Positions 11,501 through 23,937 of a DNA stretch of 64,000 nt are shown here, one piece after another (within the stretch, counting starts at the first letter, position 1; each line of letters begins with the position of its first letter). This stretch comes from Aporrectodea caliginosa (lineage: Eukaryota; Annelida; Clitellata; Crassiclitellata; Lumbricidae), in NCBI GenBank assembly GCA_020284085.1, contig JACEVL010000415.1, positions 2,238,227-2,302,226 of the forward strand, written 5' to 3'. Position numbers and translations under genes: made by a program. The notes under the pieces were generated by a model. That model was not told the DNA's origin. It did not search any database and saw nothing but the letters and a program-made list of their open reading frames with translations.

Positions 11501-12396
11501 CTTTGGATGTTGGCGAGCAGTGGTAGAAGCATTCCTTACATGTTCTAAAAGGGTCAATTCCTGGTCCATGGTCACACAAATCCCGCACGCAGGTAGAAAA
11601 AGAGACACCAGGAAAACTGTGCTGCAGATTGGATAGATCGACTTTGGACACCTGCCCACGACTCCCAACCTTATTTTATCTGACCTTATCCACTGACATG
11701 CTAACCACTGGAGTATCTCACTCTCTTAACTTTACCTAATTCTCAATTTACTTCCCGTACTCTTCTTGGCTCTACCTTACCTAATCTTTGTCTCATCTGC
11801 GGTTGCATCTGATGTTTTCCTAATCTAGGAAGCTCATACCTTGCGAAAAGGACAAGCCGGCCGATCGCTTCGCTCACAAGTATGTTCTGCTCAGTCAGAG
11901 GAGAAGGAAGCTGATTCCGGCGAAGAGCTACTTCAGTCACGTCTTCGACAAAACGTGCGTTTTCATTTTCTTTGATAGTTATCAGAATTTTTACTTTTTA
12001 TTAGCCAGATTGGCCTTATTAGCTACATCAGTCCGAGTGAATGTCCCATGCGCCTCTCTACGTTTGCATGCAGGTTTGCATACAGATAGTGGCTTATTTA
12101 AGCGATTTGAATCTCAGGCTGGTACGGTCCACACATGGGGAACTTAAATGGAGCGGCACCCTTTCAAACAGGCGCGGCACCTTGTCAAACAGGCGCGGCA
12201 CCCTTTCAAACAGGCAGCGGTGGTTAAAGGTAAATTCTTGGTCCATGGTCACACAAATCCCGCTCAGTGGTAGAAAAAGAGACACCAGGAAAACTGTGCT
12301 GCTGATTGGATAGATCGACTTTGGACACCTGCCCAACCTAATTTTATCTGACCTTATCCACTGACATGCTAACCACTGGACTATCTTACTCCCTTA
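8554..12396. repeat. Tandem array, block 1 (variable long and short units)
   Basis: A head-to-tail array of diverged units begins here. Recognisable unit anchors (the word tctgatctgc before the exon-like segment) fall near 8862, 9496, 10031, 10695, 11333 (internally deleted) and 11790. Two unit types alternate. Short ones are about 535 bp. Long ones (about 634-664 bp) carry an extra segment with the start ATGTCCCATGCGCC and, in two units (10398-10463 and 12154-12215), a 21-bp motif in triplicate. Each unit has a 126-bp segment flanked by splice-like ctag and gtacgt or gtgcgt. Most units carry an open frame of about 60-120 codons; I do not regard it as a proven gene. Confidence 0.95.
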
Positions 12397-14292
12397 CCTT
12401 GTTACCTTGTGCTGTCAGTTCTGTGAACTTTAGTGACCTTCATGATCAAGCCTCTCCATTTCCTTCTGTCCGCCGTCGCATCTCTCAGTTCTGCGAAATT
12501 CATTCCAGTTGTTTCATGTATCTCGTCCATCCATTTTTTCCTTGGTCGTCCTTGTTTTCTCCTTCCCTCTCCATATGCTAACATCATTTCCTTTTCCAGT
12601 CCATCTGATTGCATGACATGACCAAAGAACCTCAACTTTGCTCTTAGCACTGTTTGTTGTAGTGTCTCTTCCTTCTCAATTCCGATACTCCAGTGCACCC
12701 AATCGTTGGTCGTTTTCTCTTTCCATGATATTCTCTGCATCTTCCTCCATATCCACATTTCGCATGCGTTAATCTTTTTTCTCATTTTCTTGGTCATTGT
12801 CAATGTCTCGCTGCCGTATGTTACTGTTGGTATGATCAAAGCCTTCGCCAATCTTTTTTTCGTGTCTGTACTCACATGTTTGTCCTTCCATATTTTTTCC
12901 AGACCATTCATTGCAGCTTTTCCTATCGCCACTCTACGATTTATTTCCATATCACACTTTCCCTCTTTTTCTATTACTGATCCCAAAAACGTGAAGTTAG
13001 TTACCGTTTCTATTTCCTCTCCGTCTACTTCAAAACTGTCCTCTTCCTCTGTTGTCATGATCTTTGTCTTTTTATATTGAAGTAGAGTCCTGCTTTCTCA
13101 CTTTCACTCTTAAGCCTTCTTATCAGTTCTACCAAATCGTTTTTTTTTACTCGCCAATAATGTTGTATCATCAGCGTATCTCAGATTGTTCATTATTCTT
13201 CCCGCTATCTTTATTCCTTCCTCAGCCTCATCCATTCCCGCCTGCCTCATTATCCTTTCAGCGTACATGTTAAATAGGAAAAAGACAGAATGCAACCTTG
13301 CCGCACTCCCTTCCTTATCCTAAATCTGTCAGTATCTCCATATTCAGTCCTTATCACCGCTATCTGATCTTCGTACAGACCCCTAAGAAGTTGTACCAAG
13401 TGTTTCGGTATTCCCATTTCTCCCAAGGTTTTCCACATCAATTCATGATTAATGCAGTCAAACGCTTTGCTATAATCGATGAAGCATATGTATACTTTCT
13501 GTCCATACTCCCTTTGTCTCTCCATTATCCACCTCATATTGGCAATATGATAACGTGTTCCACGATATTTCCTAAATCCTGCTTGACTATCAGAAAGCTC
13601 TCTCTCTATTGTACTCTCCATTCTTTTATGTATTATTTTAAGTAATATTTTGCTTATGTGCGATATCATTGCTATTGTCCTGTAATTTTCACACTCTTTC
13701 GCATCTCCTTTTTTAAATAAAGGGATAAAAACTGAACTTTTCCAATCTTCTGGCCATTTTCCAGTTGTCCATATGTTATTACACATTTTTGTTATTGTCT
13801 TTGTCATCACGCCATCCCCACCTTTTACCATTTCTATTGGTATCCTGTCTTGACCCGGTGCCTTATTATCTTTCAATTGTTTGATAGCCCATTCTACCTC
13901 TGCTTCCATGACTTCCGGTTCATTTTCATACTCAGTTTCATCCATTTTTTCTACCTTTACTCTTTTATCTTCGTTGTACAACTCTTCTGTGTATTCTTTC
14001 CATCTTTTCTTCATTCCTTCTTCATCCGCAATTATGTGTCCATCACCTGCTTTCAGCGACCCCATTCTTGGTGTGTTTTTTCTTGTTATTTCCCTCACTT
14101 TTGAAAACATTGTTTTAGTTCTTCCTTTTCTTCCCTCATCCTCCATTTCTTTGCATAATTCATTTAGATGTTTTTCTTTGTCCATGCGTGCTTGTTTTTG
14201 GAATGCTCTGTTTAGTTTTCTTACTTTATCTTTATCTCCTTCTCTTTTTGCTTCCCTTCTGTCCATGGCTATGTTGATAGCTTCTTTCGATA
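12397..14292 (-). mobile_element. 5'-truncated RTE-like LINE inserted in the satellite array
   Basis: Minus strand. Bases 14266-13270 encode a Lys/Glu-rich linker and RT fingers and palm (N-K-A-P-G-Q-D, Y-R-T-I-A-M-I, F-I-D-Y-S-K-A-F-D, G-V-R-Q-G-C-I-L-S). After a frameshift near 13270, 13250-13150 carry N-N-L-R-Y-A-D-D-T-T-L-L-A. After a second shift in a homopolymer T tract near 13140, 13058-12402 encode the C-terminus with F-L-G-S-V-I, F-F-G-H-V-M and G-R-P-R-K-K-W-M-D. The AP endonuclease is missing. The 3' end is a short ACAAGGTA-type repeat, as in the copies at 28603 and 38406. The word CCCTTA at 12391-12396 and 14293-14298 looks like the target duplication, and the array resumes exactly after it. 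Dead, but recent enough to keep a 338-residue frame. Confidence 0.9.
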
Positions 14293-17200
14293 CCCTTAAC
14301 TTTACCTAATTCTCAATTTACTTTGCCATACTATTCTTGACTCTACCTTACCTTATCTTTGTCTGATCTGCGGTTGCATCTGATGTTTTCCTCATCTAGG
14401 AAGCTCATACCTTGCGAAAAGGACAAGCCGGCCGATCGCTTCGCTCACAAGTATGTTCTGCTCAGTCAGAGGAGCAGGAAGCTGATTCCGGTGAAGAGCT
14501 ACTTCAGTCACGTCTTCGTCAAAACGTACGTTTTTATTTTCTCTGATAGTCATCAAAATTTTTACTTTTTAGTAGCCAAATTGGCCTTATTAGCTACATG
14601 GCAGCTTTGGATGTTGGCGAGCAGTGGTAGAAGCATTCGTTACATGTTCTAAAAGGGTCAATTCCTGGTCAATGGTCACACAAATCCCGCACACAGGTAG
14701 AAAAAGAGACACCAGGAAAACTGTGCTGCAGATTGGATAGATCGACGTTGGACACCTGCCCACGACTCCCAACCTTATTTTATCTGACCTTATCCACTGA
14801 CATGCTAACCACTGGACTATCTCACTCCCTTAACTTTAACTAATTCTCAATTTACTTCCCGTACTCTTCTTGACTCTACCTTACCTAATCTTTGTCTGAT
14901 CTGCGGTTGCATCTGATGTTTTCCTCATCTAGGAAGCTCATACCTTGCGAAAAGGACAAGCCGGCCGATCGCTTCGCTCACAAGTATGTTCTACTCAGTC
15001 AGAGGAGCAGGAAGCTGATTCCGGTGAAGAGCTACTTCAGTCACGTCTTCGTCAAAACGTACGTTTTTATTTTCTCTGATAGTCATCAAAATTTTTACTT
15101 TTTAGTAGCTACATGGCAGCTTTGGATGTTGGCGAGCAGTGGTAGAAGCATTCGTTACATGTTCTAAAAGGGTCAATTCCTGGTCAATGGTCACACAAAT
15201 CCCGCACACAGGTAGAAAAAGAGACACCAGGAAAACTGTGCTGCAGATTGGATAGATCGACGTTGGACACCTGCCCATGACTCCCAACCTTATTTTATCT
15301 GACCTTATCCACTGACATGCTAACCACTGGACTATCTCACTCCCTTAACTTTAACTAATTCTCAATTTACTTCCCGTACTTTTCTTGACTCTACCTTACC
15401 TAATCTTTGTCTGATCTGCGGTTGCATCTGATGTTTTCCTCATCTAGGAAGCTCATACCTTGCGAAAAGGACAAGCCGGCCGATCGCTTCGCTCACAAGT
15501 ATGTTCTACTCAGTCAGAGGAGCAGGAAGCTGATTCCGGTGAAGAGCTACTTCAGTCACGTCTTCGTCAAAACGTACGTTTTTATTTTCTCCGATAGTCA
15601 TCAAAATTTTTACTTTTTAGTAGCCAAATTGGCCTTATTAGCTACATGGCAGCTTTGGATGTTGGCGAGCAGTGGTAGAAGCATTCGTTACATGTTCTAA
15701 AAGGGTCAATTCCTGGTCAATGGTCACACAAATCCCGCACACAGGTAGAAAAAGAGACACCAGGAAAACTGTGCTGCAGATTGGATAGATCGACGTTGGA
15801 CACCTGCCCATGACTCCCAACCTTATTTTATCTGACCTTATCCACTGACATGCTAACCACTGGACTATCTCACTCCCTTAACTTTAACTAATTCTCAATT
15901 TACTTCCCGTACTTTTCTTGACTCTACCTTACCTAATCTTTGTCTGATCTGCGGTTGCATCTGATGTTTTCCTCATCTAGGAAGCTCATACCTTGCGAGA
16001 AGGACAAGCCGGCCGATCGCTTCGCTCACAAGTATGTTCTGCTCAGTCAGAGGAGCAGGAAGCTGATTCCGGTGAAGAGCTACTTCAGTCACGTCTTCGT
16101 CAAAACGTACGTTTTTATTTTCTCCGATAGTCATCAAAATTTTTACTTTTTAGTAGCCAAATTGGCCTTATTAGCTACATGGCAGCTTTGGATGTTGGCG
16201 AGCAGTGGTAGAAGCATTCGTTACATGTTCTAAAAGGGTCAATTCCTGGTCAATGGTCACACAAATCCCGCACACAGGTAGAAAAAGAGACACCAGGAAA
16301 ACTGTGCTGCAGATTGGATAGATCGACGTTGGACACCTGCCCATGACTCCAACCTTATTTTATCTGACCTTATCCACTGACATGCTAACCACTGGACTAT
16401 CTCACTCCCTTAACTTTAACTAATTCTCAATTTACTTCCCGTACTTTTCTTGACTCTACCTTACCTAATCTTTGTCTGATCTGCGGTTGCATCTGATGTT
16501 TTCCTCATCTAGGAAGCTCATACCTTGCGAAAAGGACAAGCCGGCCGATCGCTTCGCTCACAAGTATGTTCTACTCAGTCAGAGGAGCAGGAAGCTGATT
16601 CCGGTGAAGAGCTACTTCAGTCACGTCTTCGTCAAAACGTACGTTTTTATTTTCTCCGATAGTCATCAAAATTTTTACTTTTTAGTAGCCAAATTGGCCT
16701 TATTAGCTACATGGCAGCTTTGGATGTTGGCGAGCAGTGGTAGAAGCATTCGTTACATGTTCTAAAAGGGTCAATTCCTGGTCAATGGTCACACAAATCC
16801 CGCACACAGGTAGAAAAAGAGACACCAGGAAAACTGTGCTGCAGATTGGATAGATCGACGTTGGACACCTGCCCATGACTCCCAACCTTATTTTATCTGA
16901 CCTTATCCACTGACATGCTAACCACTGGACTATCTCACTCCCTTAACTTTGCCTAATTCTCAATTTACTTCCCGTACTCTTCTTGACTCTACCTAACCTA
17001 ATCTTTGTCTGATCTGCGGTTGCATCTGATGTTTTCCTCATCTAGGAAGCTCATACCTTGCGAGAAGGACAAGCCGGCCGATCGCTTCGCTCACAAGTAT
17101 GTTCTGCTCAGTCAGAGGAGCAGGAAGCTGATTCCGGTGAAGAGCTACTTCAGTCACGTCTTCGTCAAAACGTACGTTTTTATTTTCTCCGATAGTCATC

Positions 17201-20200
17201 AAAATTTTTACTTTTTAGTAGCCAAATTGGCCTTATTAGCTACATGGCAGCTTTGGATGTTGGCGAGCAGTGGTAGAAGCATTCGTTACATGTTCTAAAA
17301 GGGTCAATTCCTGGTCAATGGTCACACAAATCCCGCACACAGGTAGAAAAAGAGACACCAGGAAAACTGTGCTGCAGATTGGATAGATCGACGTTGGACA
17401 CCTGCCCATGACTCCCAACCTTATTTTATCTGACCTTATCCACTGACATGCTAACCACTGGACTATCTCACTCCCTTAACTTTAACTAATTCTCAATTTA
17501 CTTCCCGTACTTTTCTTGACTCTACCTTACCTAATCTTTGTCTGATCTGCGGTTGCATCTGATGTTTTCCTCATCTAGGAAGCTCATACCTTGCGAAAAG
17601 GACAAGCCGGCCGATCGCTTCGCTCACAAGTATGTTCTACTCAGTCAGAGGAGCAGGAAGCTGATTCCGGTGAAGAGCTACTTCAGTCACGTCTTCGTCA
17701 AAACGTACGTTTTTATTTTCTCCGATAGTCATCAAAATTTTTACTTTTTAGTAGCCAAATTGGCCTTATTAGCTACATGGCAGCTTTGGATGTTGGCGAG
17801 CAGTGGTAGAAGCATTCGTTACATGTTCTAAAAGGGTCAATTCCTGGTCAATGGTCACACAAATCCCGCACACAGGTAGAAAAAGAGACACCAGGAAAAC
17901 TGTGCTGCAGATTGGATAGATCGACGTTGGACACCTGCCCACGACTCCCAACCTTATTTTATCTGACCTTATCCACTGACATGCTAACCACTGGACTATC
18001 TCACTCCCTTAACTTTGCCTAATTCTCAATTTACTTCCCGTACTCTTCTTGACTCTACCTAACCTAATCTTTGTCTGATCTGCGGTTGCATCTGATGTTT
18101 TCCTCATCTAGGAAGCTCATACCTTGCGAGAAGGACAAGCCGGCCGATCGCTTCGCTCACAAGTATGTTCTGCTCAGTCAGAGGAGCAGGAAGCTGATTC
18201 CGGTGAAGAGCTACTTCAGTCACGTCTTCGTCAAAACGTACGTTTTTATTTTCTCCGATAGTCATCAAAATTTTTACTTTTTAGTAGCCAAATTGGCCTT
18301 ATTAGCTACATGGCAGCTTTGGATGTTGGCGAGCAGTGGTAGAAGCATTCGTTACATGTTCTAAAAGGGTCAATTCCTGGTCAATGGTCACACAAATCCC
18401 GCACACAGGTAGAAAAAGAGACACCAGGAAAACTGTGCTGCAGATTGGATAGATCGACGTTGGACACCTGCCCATGACTCCAACCTTATTTTATCTGACC
18501 TTATCCACTGACATGCTAACCACTGGACTATCTCACTCCCTTAACTTTAACTAATTCTCAATTTACTTCCCGTACTTTTCTTGACTCTACCTTACCTAAT
18601 CTTTGTCTGATCTGCGGTTGCATCTGATGTTTTCCTCATCTAGGAAGCTCATACCTTGCGAGAAGGACAAGCCGGCCGATCGCTTCGCTCACAAGTATGT
18701 TCTGCTCAGTCAGAGGAGCAGGAAGCTGATTCCGGTGAAGAGCTACTTCAGTCACGTCTTCGTCAAAACGTACGTTTTTATTTTCTCCGATAGTCATCAA
18801 AATTTTTACTTTTTAGTAGCCAAATTGGCCTTATTAGCTACATGGCAGCTTTGGATGTTGGCGAGCAGTGGTAGAAGCATTCGTTACATGTTCTAAAAGG
18901 GTCAATTCCTGGTCAATGGTCACACAAATCCCGCACACAGGTAGAAAAAGAGACACCAGGAAAACTGTGCTGCAGATTGGATAGATCGACGTTGGACACC
19001 TGCCCATGACTCCAACCTTATTTTATCTGACCTTATCCACTGACATGCTAACCACTGGACTATCTCACTCCCTTAACTTTAACTAATTCTCAATTTACTT
19101 CCCGTACTTTTCTTGACTCTACCTTACCTAATCTTTGTCTGATCTGCGGTTGCATCTGATGTTTTCCTCATCTAGGAAGCTCATACCTTGCGAAAAGGAC
19201 AAGCCGGCCGATCGCTTCGCTCACAAGTATGTTCTACTCAGTCAGAGGAGCAGGAAGCTGATTCCGGTGAAGAGCTACTTCAGTCACGTCTTCGTCAAAA
19301 CGTACGTTTTTATTTTCTCCGATAGTCATCAAAATTTTTACTTTTTAGTAGCCAAATTGGCCTTATTAGCTACATGGCAGCTTTGGATGTTGGCGAGCAG
19401 TGGTAGAAGCATTCGTTACATGTTCTAAAAGGGTCAATTCCTGGTCAATGGTCACACAAATCCCGCACACAGGTAGAAAAAGAGACACCAGGAAAACTGT
19501 GCTGCAGATTGGATAGATCGACGTTGGACACCTGCCCACGACTTCCAACCTTATTTTATCTGACCTTATCCACTGACATGCTAACCACTGGACTATCTCA
19601 CTCCCTTAACTTTGCCTAATTCTCAATTTACTTCCCGTACTTTTCTTGACTCTACCTTACCTAATCTTTGTCTGATCTGCGGTTGCATCTGATGTTTTCC
19701 TCATCTAGGAAGCTCATACCTTGCGAGAAGGACAAGCCGGCCGATCGCTTCGCTCACAAGTATGTTCTGCTCAGTCAGAGGAGCAGGAAGCTGATTCCGG
19801 TGAAGAGCTACTTCAGTCACGTCTTCGTCAAAACGTACGTTTTTATTTTCTCCGATAGTCATCAAAATTTTTACTTTTTAGTAGCCAAATTGGCCTTATT
19901 AGCTACATGGCAGCTTTGGATGTTGGCGAGCAGTGGTAGAAGCATTCGTTACATGTTCTAAAAGGGTCAATTCCTGGTCAATGGTCACACAAATCCCGCA
20001 CACAGGTAGAAAAAGAGACACCAGGAAAACTGTGCTGCAGATTGGATAGATCGACGTTGGACACCTGCCCACGACTCCCAACCTTATTTTATCTGACCTT
20101 ATCCACTGACATGCTAACCACTGGACTATCTCACTCCCTTAACTTTGCCTAATTCTCAATTTACTTCCCGTACTCTTCTTGACTCTACCTAACCTAATCT

Positions 20201-22205
20201 TTGTCTGATCTGCGGTTGCATCTGATGTTTTCCTCATCTAGGAAGCTCATACCTTGCGAGAAGGACAAGCCGGCCGATCGCTTCGCTCACAAGTATGTTC
20301 TGCTCAGTCAGAGGAGCAGGAAGCTGATTCCGGTGAAGAGCTACTTCAGTCACGTCTTCGTCAAAACGTACGTTTTTATTTTCTCCGATAGTCATCAAAA
20401 TTTTTACTTTTTAGTAGCCAAATTGGCCTTATTAGCTACATGGCAGCTTTGGATGTTGGCGAGCAGTGGTAGAAGCATTCGTTACATGTTCTAAAAGGGT
20501 CAATTCCTGGTCAATGGTCACACAAATCCCGCACACAGGTAGAAAAAGAGACACCAGGAAAACTGTGCTGCAGATTGGATAGATCGACGTTGGACACCTG
20601 CCCACGACTCCCAACCTTATTTTATCTGACCTTATCCACTGACATGCTAACCACTGGACTATCTCACTCCCTTAACTTTGCCTAATTCTCAATTTACTTC
20701 CCGTACTCTTCTTGACTCTACCTAACCTAATCTTTGTCTGATCTGCGGTTGCATCTGATGTTTTCCTCATCTAGGAAGCTCATACCTTGCGAGAAGGACA
20801 AGCCGGCCGATCGCTTCGCTCACAAGTATGTTCTGCTCAGTCAGAGGAGCAGGAAGCTGATTCCGGTGAAGAGCTACTTCAGTCACGTCTTCGTCAAAAC
20901 GTACGTTTTTATTTTCTCCGATAGTCATCAAAATTTTTACTTTTTAGTAGCCAAATTGGCCTTATTAGCTACATGGCAGCTTTGGATGTTGGCGAGCAGT
21001 GGTAGAAGCATTCCTTACATGTTCTAAAAGGGTCAATTCCTGGTCCATGGTCACACAAATCCCGCACGCAGGTAGAAAAAGAGACACCAGGAAAACTGTG
21101 CTGCAGAATGGATAGATCGACTTTGGACACCTGCCCACGACTTCAAACCTAATTTTATCTGACCTTATCCACTGACATGCTAACCACTGGACTATCTCAC
21201 TCCCTTAACTTTGCCTAATTCTCAATTTACTTTGCCATACTCTTCTTGACTCTACCTAACCTAATCTTTGTCTGATCTGCGGTTGCATCTGATGTTTTCC
21301 TCATCTAGGAAGCTCATACCTTGCGAGAAGGACAAGCCGGCCGATCGCTTCGCTCACAAGTATGTTCTGCTCAGTCAGAGGAGCAGGAAGCTGATTCCGG
21401 TGAAGAGCTACTTCAGTCACGTCTTCGTCAAAACGTACGTTTTTATTTTCTCCGATAGTCATCAAAATTTTTACTTTTTAGTAGCCAAATTGGCCTTATT
21501 AGCTACATGGCAGCTTTGGATGTTGGCGAGCAGTGGTAGAAGCATTCGTTACATGTTCTAAAAGGGTCAATTCCTGGTCAATGGTCACACAAATCCCGCA
21601 CACAGGTAGAAAAAGAGACACCAGGAAAACTGTGCTGCAGAATGGATAGATCGACTTTGGACACCTGCCCACGACTTCAAACCTAATTTTATCTGACCTT
21701 ATCCACTGACATGCTAACCACTGGACTATCTCACTCCCTTAACTTTGCCTAATTCTCAATTTACTTTGCCGTACTCTTCTTGACTCTACCTAACCTAATC
21801 TTTGTCTGATCTGCGGTTGCATCTGATGTTTTCCTCATCTAGGAAGCTCATACCTTGCGAGAAGGACAAGCCGGCCGATCGCTTCGCTCACAAGTATGTT
21901 CTGCTCAGGCAGAGGAGCAAGAAGCTGATTCCGGTGAAGAGCTACTTCAGTCACGTCTTCGACAAAATGTACGTTTTTATTTTCTCGGATAGTCATCAAA
22001 ATTTTACTTTTTATTAGCCAAATTGGCCTTATTAGATACATCAGTCCGAGTGCACATCCCATGCGCCTCTCTACGTTTGCATGCAGGTTTGCGTACAGAT
22101 AGTGGCTTATTTCAGCGATTTGAATCTCAGGCTGGTATGGTCCACATATGGGGAATTTAAATGGAGGGGCACCCTTTCAAACGGGCACCGGTGGTTTAAG
22201 GTCCC
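14293..22205. repeat. Tandem array, block 2: 15 units of about 533 bp
   Basis: Fifteen nearly identical units have anchors at 14359, 14892, 15407, 15940, 16472, 17005, 17538, 18071, 18603, 19135, 19668, 20201, 20734, 21268 and 21802. Spacing is 532-534 bp except one unit of 515 bp, which lacks 18 bp (ccaaattggcc region). Each unit holds a 97-codon open frame (71 in the last) and a 126-bp exon-like segment (first copy 14400-14525) bounded by ctcatctag and gtacgttt. On the minus strand each unit has TAGTCCAGTGG, an exact match to the Pol III A-box. Linked variants alternate from unit to unit between about 15407 and 18600, indicating a dimeric higher-order repeat. No transcript evidence is available here. 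Confidence 0.97.
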
Positions 22206-22575
22206 TCCCAATAAATTCATTGACATAAAAAGGTTGCCATGCAGAGTCGCAGTAGTAAAACATTTAAAATTGCAATTATTAGAGCAGTTTCTTGTAATGC
22301 GTGGAGTAGGGTTTCGAGCCTTCTCCCTAAGAGGGTTACTGTGTAGGGACCTTGAGAAGGTTTTAAAGGAATTTTACACTCACAATTGCCAATCGCCATC
22401 GATTGAAGGTTGGTCCCTAGATAATGAAGTGGCACTCTTTCAAACAGGCAGCAGTGGTTAAAGGTCCCAACCTTGAAAACGGAGAAGGGTTGAGACCATA
22501 AACTGTGCCATACACAGTTGCAGTAGGAAAACATTTACAATTGCATTTGAAGAAGTTATTTGTGAAGTAAAGTGA
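22206..22575. repeat. Diverged edge of the tandem array
   Basis: The GGCACCCTTTCAAACGGGC word of the long-unit segment appears at about 22168-22188, and a diverged form (ggcactctttcaaacagg) recurs near 22431-22450. Both are followed by related sequence (cagagtcgcagtagtaaaac and cacagttgcagtaggaaaac). This is an older duplicated flank of the satellite. No coding function is supported. Confidence 0.6.
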
Positions 22576-22741
22576 ATTAGTAAGTGGTCAAAGAGGGATA
22601 AATTTTCATCGTTTTTTTAAATTACATCAAATTCTATCAACAGGGTCCAAGATTTTTTTATTTTTTATTAAACTTTTCAATTCGGCTAAAACATTAAGAC
22701 ATCAACATTTAAAATTATTTTGAGTCCTATGTTGTTCTTCA

Positions 22742-22960
22742 AAGCTGATGTTCAGAATTCCCACCGTTAGCTCGAATACGTGTTCTAAGGCGTTCTCGCC
22801 ATTCTTTGATTGCACAATCAACAATTTCTTGATCAAAACGATTCCATTTTCCGTAAAATACCATTTTCTCGGGATACTTGACAAATTGTTCTCTGGGTGC
22901 CAGGTCTTCTTAGCTCAAAATCAGAGGGTCAACGCAGAAACAAAATTTTCCATTGTACGA
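22742..22960 (-). pseudogene. Mariner-like transposase C-terminal remnant
   Basis: On the minus strand the frame ending at the stop near 22744 reads D-Q-E-I-V-D-C-A-I-K-E-W-R-E-R-L, then R-A-N-G-G-N-S-E-H-Q-L and stop. The pattern D-x-A-I-x-E-W-R-x-R-L-R followed by N-G-G-x-x-E-H is the usual end of IS630/Tc1/mariner-type DDE transposases. Upstream sequence is out of frame and has lost the catalytic residues. No inverted termini were found. Confidence 0.55.
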
Positions 22961-23496
22961 GCTTTGCTTTGGTCTACTACCTCCATGTCGTTTTTCTGCT
23001 ATCTGGTATTATCAATTTTTGCAATCAATCAATTCAGGGCTGCAATAAACCAGCTTCTGTTATGAAATTCTTTTAAAATTCCTTTAAAAACCTTAATGTT
23101 TTTCTTGTCTTAAAAGTTTAATCAAACGTAAATCGTCTTTACTGAAAGCGTTTTTTTTATTATCATCTGTTTTAAGTGGAAATGAAGTTACTATGTCGTT
23201 TTATTTTTAGTAACTAAGGTTTGCAGTTTGCAAAAGAATAATTTTTATCTTTTACTGTTCAGTGTGTTCACAAGGCTCAACAACATCAATACATTTAAGA
23301 ATTAATTGAAATTAAACTTCACCGTTAATTTAGAGAAAATATTTTTTATGATTTGGTCTCCTTAATATTTTTTAGTTATGAAAATATGAGACAAAAACAG
23401 CAATTGATGAAGTAGTACTACAGAGTACAGACAATTCTAATACTGCAACAGATTAATTCTTATTACACTATTATTTTACGTGTTGAAATATAGTGT
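22961..23496. other. No gene seen; AT-rich
   Basis: AT-rich spacer without a coding signal or clear repeat, ending at the target duplication of the next element. Confidence 0.5.
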
Positions 23497-23504
23497 TATT
23501 GGCA

Positions 23505-23840
23505 CAGTGGCGTAACTAGGGGTTCGTGCGCCCGGGGGCAAGAATTTCCTGAAATTTTTTTTATGATTCCGCCAAAATTTCTGATGACTTTTTTTTTTTT
23601 TTTTTTTTTGCTTTTCCCTCTGTTTCTCTGTTTTTCAACAATAAACTTGTCAAATATCATTTGCGCCCCCCCTTTGCCCGTGCGCCCCCCCCCCAGACTC
23701 ATTTACAAAAAGTTACTTTTTGAACCTATTTCTCAATTTTTACCTGATTTCTTTAAAAAAAACACATTTTCAGACCTAATTTTGCGCCCCCGTCCTGCGC
23801 CCGGGGGCGGCCGCCCCCTGCCCCCCTCGTTACGCCACTG
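23505..23840. mobile_element. hAT-type MITE with 8-bp TSD
   Basis: The element begins CAGTGGCGTAACTAGG and ends GTTACGCCACTG, giving 12-bp perfect terminal inverted repeats. It is flanked by the 8-bp direct repeat TATTGGCA at 23497-23504 and 23841-23848. Length is 336 bp, GC-rich near both ends, with a long T tract inside and no transposase. An 8-bp TSD with CAG...CTG termini is characteristic of the hAT superfamily. The perfect TSD suggests a fairly recent insertion. Confidence 0.93.
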
Positions 23841-23937
23841 TATTGGCATTGCCATTGCAGTCTGACACTAATCTATTTTCAAATCTGTAAGTATCAAAAA
23901 GATAAGATAAGAATATTTTGGTGTACGGACATGGTAA

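Noticed and set aside
12706..14309. Plus-strand open frames opposite the RTE element
   Set aside because: Shadows of the minus-strand RT coding sequence; Phe/Ser/Leu-rich composition with no motifs.
8554..22205. CRISPR-like array
   Set aside because: Units are over 500 bp, near identical throughout and without short repeat/unique-spacer structure; the genome is animal.
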